Shown in pieces: positions 1 to 5,675 of a DNA stretch of 17,716 bases; the first letter of the stretch is position 1, and the number at the start of each line of letters is the position of its first letter. The position numbers were made by a program, and so were the translations under genes. Source of the DNA: JANPJV01 sp031425695 (GTDB lineage: Bacteria; Pseudomonadota; Gammaproteobacteria; Xanthomonadales; SZUA-5); NCBI GenBank assembly GCA_031425695.1, contig JANPJV010000218.1:1-17716 (forward strand), read 5' to 3'. The notes beneath the pieces were generated by a model. It did no database searches, was not told the DNA's origin, and was given only the letters and a program-made list of their open reading frames with translations.

Positions 1-138
1 AGGAATACCTGAAGCGATACAACGCGGACCCCAAGCCATTTGTCTGGCGAAAGAGCGCTGACCAGATCATAGAAAGCGTCGGCCGAGCGGCCGGAAAGCT
101 TGTCTGACTTAATTATGCTTATTTCTGACACACCACAC
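1..138 (+). mobile_element. right end of an IS630-family insertion sequence (partial)
   Basis: The window opens inside an insertion sequence. It holds the last codons of an IS630-type transposase (stop at 105-107) and about 30 bp of AT-richer terminal sequence (108-138). A TA dinucleotide follows at 139-140. IS630/Tc1-mariner elements insert at and duplicate TA, so I place the outer end at 138; this border is inferred, because the other end lies outside the window. The transposase stop lying about 30 bp from the end fits the compact layout of these elements. The element is convergent with the neighbouring TonB-dependent receptor. Confidence 0.7.
3..107 (+). CDS. IS630 family transposase, C-terminal fragment (runs in from outside)
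   Basis: This frame is open from the window edge to TGA at 105-107 and gives 34 residues. They begin EYLKRYNADPKPFVW and end GRAAGKLV. The pattern 'YNADPKPFVW-K-(T/S)AD-I--SV-R' is the characteristic extreme C-terminus of IS630-family DDE transposases, just after the catalytic domain. The DDE residues lie upstream, outside the window, so intactness of the gene cannot be judged. Family assignment is by recognition of this tail; the start and the precise IS are unknown. Confidence 0.75.
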   Translation, partial: EYLKRYNADPKPFVWRKSADQIIESVGRAAGKLV

Positions 139-2564
139 TAGAACCTCGCTGCAAACTCCATGATCAGCTCCCTCCCCCGCGGGCGCACGCTCGCAAATGC
201 GCCGCCGGGCGCCAGCGGAATGACCGAGGTGAAGATGTTGTACTCGCGGTCGGTGAGGTTCTTTCCGGTGAGGGCGACGCTCCAGGCGTGGCTGGGCGAA
301 CTCAGCTCGGCGCGGTAGCCGAGCAGCCCATAGCCTTCCTGGCGCGTCTGGATCTCATTGTCCGAGGCGGTCGTGTGGCTGCTCTTGTGCTGCCAGCCGA
401 GATGCTGGCGCAGCGACCAGTCGCCAAACACCGGGGCGCGATGCTCGAGCGCAAGGATGCCTTCGAAGGCTGGCACGAACGGCGCACGGTCACCCGACCA
501 GTCGCACAGGACGGCCCCGGTGTTGAGGCGCTCGGTGGTGCTGCAGTTGGCATCGACGAAGTCGTCGTAGCGAAAATCAAGGTACTGGAATGCCCCCAGC
601 AGGCGCACGCGCTCGTTGATCTGCCAGGCGAGCTCGCCATCGATGCCCTTGGAGATCGAGCTGGCCGCGTTGCCGACCAGGAAGCCGATGCCGCCGTCGA
701 AAACCGAGACTTGCAGGTCGTCATAGCGCCCGTAGAAGAGGGCGAGGTTCAGGCGTAGATCGCGCCACTCGCGCTTGAAGCCGAGCTCGAAAACGTCGGC
801 GCTCTCATCCGCGTACTCGACCTCCGAGCGGCTCGCGCCTTCGTACAGGAAATCGAAGCCGCCGGGCTTGGCGCCATTCGCCCAGCTGGCATACCACATG
901 AGGTCAGGATGAGGCTGCCAAGCCAGGCTGGCATGAAACATCGGGTGGCGCTCACTGCGCTCGAGATCGTGGAAGTCGTGCAGGTCCCCGGTGCCATTGG
1001 ACACGATGGAGTAGCCGAGCGCGTGCTCGGGCGCCAGCACGGGATCGATGCGGGTGCCGACGGGCAGCACGAGCACGTGGCCGGTCGGGTTCGCAAGATA
1101 GGCGGCATTGCCGAGCAACAGCGGTGCCAGCTGCGGGTTGAGCCAGCGCACATCGACGAGGCGGCCGAGGCCGTCGACGTGATTGATCGAAGCGGTGGTG
1201 ACCGCCTGGCGCGCCTGCTTGTCGATCGCGAGATAGCGATAGCCGATGGCGCCGCTCACGGTGTCGGTGAACTGAAATTCGAGGTTGCCGAACAGCGCCG
1301 CCTGTTCGGTCTCCTGGTCGATGAGGATGTGGCGCGCGAACGGCGAGATCAGGCTGCCGGCGAGCTCGACCGGAATACCGAAGGCCGGTGCGAGCAGGGC
1401 CGGCAGATTGAAGTCCGACAGGTAGTCGTTGCGAAGATCATCGCGCTGGTAATAAAGGCCCGCGAGAAACTCGGCGCGCTCCCCCGCCTCCCCGGCAATG
1501 CGCAGCTCCTGCGAGACCTGGTCGTACTGCTCGTCCTGGAAGACATTGATCAAGGTCACGGGGGTGATGTCGACATCGACCGATTGGGCGAAATCGTAGC
1601 GACTGTGTGCGCTGATGGACGTCAGCGTGAAGCGGTCGAACTCATACGCGACCTCCACCTGGGATTCGGTGAGGTCCGTGGTCAGGAAGGCGTCTGGGTA
1701 CTTGAAAGGGGGGCCATTGGCGATATTCAGACGACCGTCGTCGAGCCCGGTAAAGATCGAGTTGAGCCATGGATTCCCCTGTCCATCGACGTGCTTGTAT
1801 GGGTCGAACACCTGGCCCTCGCGATCGTAGCGATTCTGTTCGTGGCGGAACGCGACGCTCAGGCGGTCGCTGGGCAGCCAGCGAGCACTCAAGCGGAACG
1901 CTTCGTCACCAGACCTGGGCTCGCTGCGGCCAGTGGCGTCGTTCGGCGCCAGGCCTTTGCCCTGGTCACGCCAACTCCCGGCAAAGCGCAGCGCCAGTTG
2001 CTCGCCAAGCGGCAGATCGAACGCGCCCTCAGCGCGGGGCTCCTGATGCTCGGCTTCATAGGACAGACGCAGTTCGCCGCCCGCCTCGAAAGCGGGCTTG
2101 CGCGTGATCGCGCTGATCGCGCCGCCGATCGAGCTGTTGCCGTACAGGGTGACCTGCGGGCCTTTCAGGACCTCGATGCGTTCGAGGTCGAACAGGGTCA
2201 GGTGCTGCTGGTTCATGCGGCCGCGATAGATGCCGTCGACATAGGTGCCGACCGCCTGCTCGAAAGCATTGTTATCGCCGGAGTTCACCCCGCGCAGCGT
2301 CAATCGGCTGGTGATCGCGACTTCCTGCTGCTGCAGCCCCGGCACCACCGTCGCCAGGTCGCGCAGGTTGCGCACATCGAGCTCGCGCAAGCGCGCTTCG
2401 CCGAGCGCGCTCACGCTCATCGGCACGTCCTGCAAGGCTTCCGATTTCTTGCGTGCGGTGACCACGACTTCGGCAAGAGTCGATGCCGCGGCGGGGTCGG
2501 CCGGCGGCTCCGCGGCCGTGAGCGGCGGGCTGAGCAGCGCAACGAATAGCAAGCTTTGAAGCAT
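138..2564 (-). CDS. TonB-dependent outer membrane receptor
   Basis: An 808-residue outer membrane receptor that should import a ligand (siderophore, vitamin, glycan or aromatic compound; not identifiable here) using TonB-ExbBD energy. An open frame extends upstream, but I start at ATG 2564 because it opens directly into a signal peptide (MLQSLLFVALLSPPLTAA, cleavage near residue 18). A TonB-box-like EVVVTA at 32-37 and a plug domain to about residue 157 follow. The plug carries QDVPMSVSAL, RLTLRGV, GTYVDGIYRGR and the hallmark RIEVLKGPQVTLYGNSSIGG. The rest is a beta-barrel ending MEFAARF, with the terminal Phe needed for BAM recognition. The stop TAG (138-140) abuts the IS630 end, yet the protein looks full length. 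No sigma/anti-sigma pair or uptake partner lies nearby. The family is certain, the substrate unknown. Confidence 0.9.
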   Translation of the reverse strand: MLQSLLFVALLSPPLTAAEPPADPAAASTLAEVVVTARKKSEALQDVPMSVSALGEARLRELDVRNLRDLATVVPGLQQQEVAITSRLTLRGVNSGDNNAFEQAVGTYVDGIYRGRMNQQHLTLFDLERIEVLKGPQVTLYGNSSIGGAISAITRKPAFEAGGELRLSYEAEHQEPRAEGAFDLPLGEQLALRFAGSWRDQGKGLAPNDATGRSEPRSGDEAFRLSARWLPSDRLSVAFRHEQNRYDREGQVFDPYKHVDGQGNPWLNSIFTGLDDGRLNIANGPPFKYPDAFLTTDLTESQVEVAYEFDRFTLTSISAHSRYDFAQSVDVDITPVTLINVFQDEQYDQVSQELRIAGEAGERAEFLAGLYYQRDDLRNDYLSDFNLPALLAPAFGIPVELAGSLISPFARHILIDQETEQAALFGNLEFQFTDTVSGAIGYRYLAIDKQARQAVTTASINHVDGLGRLVDVRWLNPQLAPLLLGNAAYLANPTGHVLVLPVGTRIDPVLAPEHALGYSIVSNGTGDLHDFHDLERSERHPMFHASLAWQPHPDLMWYASWANGAKPGGFDFLYEGASRSEVEYADESADVFELGFKREWRDLRLNLALFYGRYDDLQVSVFDGGIGFLVGNAASSISKGIDGELAWQINERVRLLGAFQYLDFRYDDFVDANCSTTERLNTGAVLCDWSGDRAPFVPAFEGILALEHRAPVFGDWSLRQHLGWQHKSSHTTASDNEIQTRQEGYGLLGYRAELSSPSHAWSVALTGKNLTDREYNIFTSVIPLAPGGAFASVRPRGRELIMEFAARF

Positions 2565-2580
2565 TTGGGTCGCCACCCAA
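2565..2580 (-). promoter_or_regulatory. hairpin covering the receptor's ribosome binding region
   Basis: A perfect 6-bp stem TTGGGT/ACCCAA (2565-2570 and 2575-2580) closes a 4-nt loop and directly abuts the receptor ATG. Read on the minus strand, the purine-rich GGGTGGCG, the only Shine-Dalgarno-like stretch, lies in the 5' arm and loop. Folding could limit initiation. The structure is visible; the regulatory role is inferred. Confidence 0.35.
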
Positions 2581-2596
2581 CACGATGGCACGACTA

Positions 2597-2611
2597 TCGC
2601 CCAGTGGGCGA
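2597..2611. promoter_or_regulatory. 15-bp palindrome, candidate operator upstream of the receptor
   Basis: TCGCCCA-G-TGGGCGA is a perfect 7+1+7 palindrome located 33-47 bp upstream of the receptor start. On the minus strand it is followed by TAGTCG, and GATAGT overlapping its end is the nearest thing to a -10 hexamer, with only a poor TGGAAT -35 about 17 bp upstream. The position would suit a repressor site, but no regulator gene is adjacent, and GC-rich DNA gives such palindromes by chance. Confidence 0.3.
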
Positions 2612-2770
2612 GGCAATTCCAGGAGTGGCGCGGGGACGCGAGGGTAAACGTAGGTCGCGTTGCGCCGCGTGGACGCGGGATTGCGGCACCTGGTGATCGC
2701 GCGCTACATGGGCGTGCGGGTTGGAGAACTTGGTGCAGCTCTCTGCGCGAGCGGAGCGCTTCTGCGGGTA

Positions 2771-2840
2771 GTGGGTCCGCGCTGCGCGCGGACGCTTTTC
2801 CCAACCACCCGAAAAGAGTCCGCGCACAGCGCAGACCCAC
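2771..2840. repeat. long inverted repeat, 30-bp arms with 10-nt loop
   Basis: Arms at 2771-2800 and 2811-2840 match at 27 of 30 positions around a 10-nt loop. Two of the three mismatches become G-U pairs only in minus-strand RNA, so the helix is nearly unbroken in the direction of the M23 peptidase transcript, whose stop is 34 bp upstream. No U-run follows the helix, which argues against a classical intrinsic terminator. It may be a dispersed REP-like palindrome or a 3' mRNA stabiliser. Confidence 0.65.
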
Positions 2841-2874
2841 CAAATGCGCCCTTCGTTACCCGGAAAGAAATCCG

Positions 2875-3810
2875 TTAGCGGATGGCGCTGACGAACTTCT
2901 TCGGGTTGACGGTCTTGCCCTGGTAGGAGACTTCGAAATGCACATGGGAGCCGGTGGCGCGGCCGGTGGCGCCCATCTTGCCGATCACATGGCCGCCCTG
3001 CACCACGTCACCCACCTTGACCAGGTTCTTGTCGTTGTGCGCGTAGCGGGTCACGTAGCCGTTGCCATGATCGATATCGACCATGTTGCCAAAGTCGGCG
3101 TGGCGGCCGGCCCAGACGACGACGCCATTCGCGACCGCGAGCACATCGGCGCCGCGCGCGCCATCGAAGTCGACACCGGCATGCAGCGTGCTGCGGCCAG
3201 TGAAGGGATCGATGCGGTAGCCGTAAGACGATGAAATGAACCCCGAGCGAACCGGCGTACCCGACGGCATGAAGGCGGCATCGAGGTCACGATCCTGCAG
3301 CAGCGTTTCCAGCACCCCAAGCTGTTCGGCCTGGGTCACGAACTGGCCGCGCAGCGTGTTCAGCGTCTGCGAAAATTCGGGTGCGAGAAAATCATTCTCG
3401 ACGGCGACGTCCGGGGCCGGGCCACCGACACTGGGTACGGCGTTGAAGTTGAATTCGCCGTCGTCGAGCTTGCCCATGCGCGTCAGGCGCTGTCCCAGGG
3501 CATTGATGCGGGCGGCCTGTGCTTGCAGGTCGCCGAGCTGGATCGCCAGCGCATCGAGGTCGCGCCGGGATTTGGCTTCCGTGGCGTCCAGTTGCGCTTG
3601 CTGGGCCAGCAAATTTTCACGCAGCTTTGTGAGTTCAATGCCGGATAATGTTTCCGGGACAGAAGTGCTGCGCCCGGCAATGTATCCGGTGCCCACCACC
3701 GCTGACAAAACCAGGGCAGTCGCACTGGCCGCTAGCCAGCGCATGCGACGGCATGCGAGATTGATTGCTCTTGAACCGGAGAGCGGGCCGCCTAACAAAA
3801 TGATATTCAT
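2875..3810 (-). CDS. membrane-anchored M23 family metallopeptidase
   Basis: A 311-residue peptidoglycan endopeptidase-like protein. It has a short cytoplasmic N-terminus, one transmembrane segment at about 27-46 (AASATALVLSAVVGTGYIAG) and a coiled coil at about 58-110. A C-terminal LytM/M23 domain (about 185-305) carries the zinc motifs HAGVDFDG (His210, Asp214) and HVHFE (His289, His291), plus His258 in RYAHND. All key residues are present, so it may be an active enzyme rather than a degenerate EnvC/NlpD-type activator. I chose ATG 3810, which has AGGTGG 8 nt upstream; the GTG 12 nt earlier lies inside that site. The gene is divergent from dciA across 51 bp. The lpxC-DUF721-M23 order is conserved in pseudomonads and xanthomonads, where secA usually follows. 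It probably cleaves stem-peptide crosslinks during growth or division; the exact bond is unknown. Confidence 0.9.
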   Translation of the reverse strand: MNIILLGGPLSGSRAINLACRRMRWLAASATALVLSAVVGTGYIAGRSTSVPETLSGIELTKLRENLLAQQAQLDATEAKSRRDLDALAIQLGDLQAQAARINALGQRLTRMGKLDDGEFNFNAVPSVGGPAPDVAVENDFLAPEFSQTLNTLRGQFVTQAEQLGVLETLLQDRDLDAAFMPSGTPVRSGFISSSYGYRIDPFTGRSTLHAGVDFDGARGADVLAVANGVVVWAGRHADFGNMVDIDHGNGYVTRYAHNDKNLVKVGDVVQGGHVIGKMGATGRATGSHVHFEVSYQGKTVNPKKFVSAIR

Positions 3811-3861
3811 CGGTAATGCCACCTGTTCGCCTTCGCCGGTGCGCTTTTTCGGGAAAAGCGA
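3811..3861. promoter_or_regulatory. 51-bp divergent intergenic region (M23 gene / dciA)
   Basis: Only 51 bp separate two divergent starts, so their promoters must overlap each other or reach into the coding regions. It holds the M23 ribosome binding site (AGGTGG on the minus strand) and a hairpin CGCTTTT-TCGGG-AAAAGCG (3842-3860) ending one base before the dciA ATG, with GGGA of the likely dciA binding site in its loop. No good -35/-10 pair is visible. Confidence 0.4.
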
Positions 3862-4179
3862 ATGACGCTTTATCCCGCGCTTGGTGAAACGCTTCAGGAA
3901 CTACCGGCATTGGCTGCGCTCGTAAATCAAGCGCGCCAGATCGAAGCATTGGACAGGCGCCTGCGCGCACTGCTTCCGCCCCAACTTGCCGCTGAATGCC
4001 GCCTCGCGAATGTGCGCGACCAGCACCTCGTGTTCCTGGCGCGTACGCCCATCTGGGCGTCCAAGCTGCGCCTTTCGAGCCGACAACTCCTCGCCGAGGC
4101 CGAAAGGGCACTCGGATCAGATTCATTGCGACTCACCGTGAAGGTCGCACGCGCCGACGCAAATTCCCCGTTTGCGTAA
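3862..4179 (+). CDS. dciA: DUF721 protein, probable DciA replicative helicase loader/operator
   Basis: A 105-residue protein with a DUF721 domain filling most of its length. The diagnostic core runs from IEALDRRLRALLPPQLAAEC through RLANVRDQHLVFLARTPIWASKLR, that is 'L--L---LP--L----C-VANLRD--LVL---S--WA-RLR' of the family. DUF721 includes DciA, which assists DnaB loading in the many bacteria that lack the phage-derived DnaC/DnaI loaders. The small size and lack of long disordered tails suit the short gammaproteobacterial form. It is the only full-length plus-strand gene here, divergent from the M23 gene and convergent with lpxC. The start is ATG 3862, just after a hairpin. Family assignment is firm; the helicase-loading role is carried over from the family. 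Confidence 0.8.
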   Translation: MTLYPALGETLQELPALAALVNQARQIEALDRRLRALLPPQLAAECRLANVRDQHLVFLARTPIWASKLRLSSRQLLAEAERALGSDSLRLTVKVARADANSPFA

Positions 4180-4367
4180 GTTCGCTCGACCCCGCTCCGC
4201 ACCGGCGCCGGACTGGCCGCCTGTGACGAGCTTGCCGAAATCAATCGGCCGTCTGTAGTGTTTTCTCGACTGGCCTCATGGCCTTCGGCGTCCTGCCGAT
4301 ATTTCCTGGTATGTCCTATTTATTCTTATTTCGAGTCGATCGGGCCGACTCGGTACCGCTTATTTTT
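4180..4367. other. convergent intergenic region between dciA and lpxC
   Basis: This 188-bp spacer lies between two converging 3' ends and has no coding potential I can support. Its right half is AT-richer than its surroundings and contains the hairpin at 4332-4352 and a T7 run at 4363-4369. It probably serves transcription termination of both genes. Confidence 0.5.
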
Positions 4368-4369
4368 TT
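4332..4369 (+). terminator. possible terminator of dciA (perhaps bidirectional)
   Basis: A perfect 7-bp stem CGAGTCG/CGACTCG (4332-4338 and 4346-4352) closes a 7-nt loop. On the plus strand it is followed after 10 nt by seven T residues. The stem-to-T distance is longer than ideal. In the lpxC direction only an AT-rich AAATAAGAATAAA follows. It is suggestive rather than convincing. Confidence 0.4.
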
Positions 4370-5279
4370 AAACCGCTTGCGCGGGGTGTGCGTACGAAAT
4401 CGGTGATTCTGCGGGAGCGTCGAAAACGACTTCCTCCCAGGTGCTCTCCTCGGCCACCAGGGCACGCAAGAGCTTATTGTTGAGGCTGTGGCCGGACTTG
4501 TGCCCGTAGAACGCACCGATCAGGCTGTGACCCAGCAGATATAGATCGCCGATCGCGTCCAGGATCTTGTGCTTGACGAATTCGTCTTCGTAACGCAGGC
4601 CGTCTTCGTTGAGTACGCGGTAATCGTCGAGGACGATCGCGTTGTCCATCGAACCGCCGAGCACCAGGTTGCGCTCACGCAGCATTTCGATGTCGCGCAT
4701 GAACCCGAAGGTGCGCGCGCGGCTGACTTCCTTGACGAAGGACGTGGTCGAGAAATCGATTTCCGCCTTGCAGCTCTTCTGGCTGAAGGCCGGGTGGTCG
4801 AACTCGATCGAGAAGCCGACCTTGAAGCCCTCGAAAGGCTCGAAACGCGCCCACTTGTCACCGTCCTTGACGACGATCGGCTTCTTGATTCGAATGAATT
4901 TCTTGTGCGCGTTCTGCTCTTCGATCCCGGCCGATTGCAGCAGGAAGACGAATGGGCCGGCGCTGCCGTCCATGATCGGCACTTCGGAAGCCGACAGGTC
5001 GACATAGGCATTGTCGATACCGAGGCCGGCAAAGGCGGAAAGCAGATGCTCGACAGTGGCGACGCGGACATCGCCGTTCTGCAACGTGGTCGACAGGCTG
5101 GTGTCGCCAACGTTCTCGGCACGTGCGTGCAGGCAGATCGGCTCGGCAAGATCGGTGCGGCGAAACACGACACCGGTGTTGACGGCCGCGGGCCGCAACG
5201 TCATGTACACCTTCTGACCGGAATGAATGCCGACGCCCGTTGCGCGGATGACGTTCTTCAACGTGCGCTGACGAATCAT
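4368..5279 (-). CDS. lpxC: UDP-3-O-acyl-N-acetylglucosamine deacetylase LpxC
   Basis: A 303-residue zinc deacetylase catalysing the committed step of lipid A synthesis, removing the N-acetyl group from UDP-3-O-acyl-GlcNAc in the cytoplasm. It has the standard family length. Zinc ligands are His78 (VEHLLSAF), His237 and Asp241 (HKILDAIGD), the catalytic base is Glu77, and His264 lies in KSGHSLNN. I start at MIRQRTLKN (ATG 5279), which matches the family N-terminus; the frame is open 93 bp further but that stretch is not LpxC-like. The C-terminus ends in nonpolar AHPAQAV, compatible with an FtsH-type degradation tail as in E. coli (inference). It is the last gene of the dcw set, 396 bp after ftsZ, so it probably has its own promoter; TGTGATACT about 50 bp upstream resembles an extended -10. 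Confidence 0.97.
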   Translation of the reverse strand: MIRQRTLKNVIRATGVGIHSGQKVYMTLRPAAVNTGVVFRRTDLAEPICLHARAENVGDTSLSTTLQNGDVRVATVEHLLSAFAGLGIDNAYVDLSASEVPIMDGSAGPFVFLLQSAGIEEQNAHKKFIRIKKPIVVKDGDKWARFEPFEGFKVGFSIEFDHPAFSQKSCKAEIDFSTTSFVKEVSRARTFGFMRDIEMLRERNLVLGGSMDNAIVLDDYRVLNEDGLRYEDEFVKHKILDAIGDLYLLGHSLIGAFYGHKSGHSLNNKLLRALVAEESTWEEVVFDAPAESPISYAHPAQAV

Positions 5280-5362
5280 CGTGTGAGTTCTCTGCTCTTT
5301 GGTCAAAAGGTCTGCGCAGAGTATCACACCACCTTGACGGAGCAAAGATAGACGCTGGCCTT

Positions 5363-5383
5363 CACGCAACACTTTGTTGCGTG
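5363..5383. repeat. perfect 9-bp stem-loop upstream of lpxC
   Basis: CACGCAACA (5363-5371) and TGTTGCGTG (5375-5383) form a perfect stem with a 3-nt loop, 84 bp upstream of the lpxC start. It could be an operator palindrome or an mRNA leader hairpin. No T-run follows on either strand. Confidence 0.4.
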
Positions 5384-5512
5384 GTCACCACAGATGAACG
5401 TGTTTGCTACTTCGGTGCGGGCTGCCGCCAGTGCTGTAACCCACATAACGCCAAATGCTGCCGCCGGGGGCCATCCCTGGCACCCGACGGCACTGGCTGA
5501 CTTATCAAGGCC

Positions 5513-5561
5513 CTGCGCGCGTCTGTCCTGCGCTCCCCGGAAGGGGGACAGACGCGCGCAG
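5513..5561. repeat. 16-bp perfect inverted repeat downstream of ftsZ
   Basis: Arms CTGCGCGCGTCTGTCC (5513-5528) and its exact complement (5546-5561) enclose 17 nt that can themselves pair (CCC/GGG around GGAA). It lies about 115 bp past the ftsZ stop. No U-run follows in the minus direction, so it may be a REP-like element or a 3' stabiliser rather than an intrinsic terminator. Confidence 0.55.
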
Positions 5562-5580
5562 CCCTTTCTTGGTAGTTGGT

Positions 5581-5670
5581 TCCTGGCTCCTGGTTCCTGG
5601 TCAAAAGCAGTGCCGCAGTCTCTGCGCTTCGCTCCTGCCAAAAACCAGCAACCAACAACTAACAACCGTC
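5581..5670. repeat. two facing clusters of degenerate 7-bp repeats
   Basis: On the plus strand TCCTGGC, TCCTGGT and TCCTGGT occur in exact 7-bp phase (5581-5601). AACCAGC, AACCAAC, AACTAAC and AACCGTC occur in 7-bp phase at 5643-5670. The second set is roughly the reverse complement of the first, so the two clusters could form a long imperfect stem around a 41-nt middle. Confidence 0.5.
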
Positions 5671-5675
5671 TTTTC

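Larger units (their letters stand above)
2565..2874. other. 310-bp spacer between M23 peptidase gene and receptor gene
   Basis: There is no convincing gene here. Open frames through it lack coding character and are extensions of the receptor frame or shadows. It contains the start-site hairpin (2565-2580), the 15-bp palindrome (2597-2611), a smaller CCGCGT/ACGCGG palindrome (2665-2678) and the long inverted repeat at 2771-2840. Promoter elements for the receptor must lie here, but none is clear. Confidence 0.6.
5280..5675. other. 396-bp ftsZ-lpxC intergenic region rich in repeats
   Basis: I see no gene here. It contains a 9-bp perfect hairpin (5363-5383), a 9-bp direct repeat GCTGCCGCC (5421-5429, 5457-5465), a 16-bp-arm inverted repeat (5513-5561), and two clusters of degenerate 7-bp repeats (5581-5601, 5643-5670). 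Near lpxC the minus strand reads TGTGATACTCT, a weak extended -10 candidate without a clear -35. The composition (AACCAAC/TCCTGGT words) differs from the coding DNA around it. Confidence 0.6.

Noticed and set aside
909..2549. 546-residue plus-strand open frame antisense to the receptor
   Set aside because: High-GC shadow of the receptor; no recognisable domain, and the minus frame carries clear signal peptide, plug and barrel motifs.
2771..2840. Inverted repeat as a simple rho-independent terminator
   Set aside because: No U-run follows the stem in the transcript direction, and 30-bp arms are longer than usual terminators.
2565..2843. Receptor start 93 codons further upstream
   Set aside because: The extension is Arg/Pro/Ser-rich, has no signal peptide and crosses the long inverted repeat; the Met at 2564 opens directly into a signal peptide.
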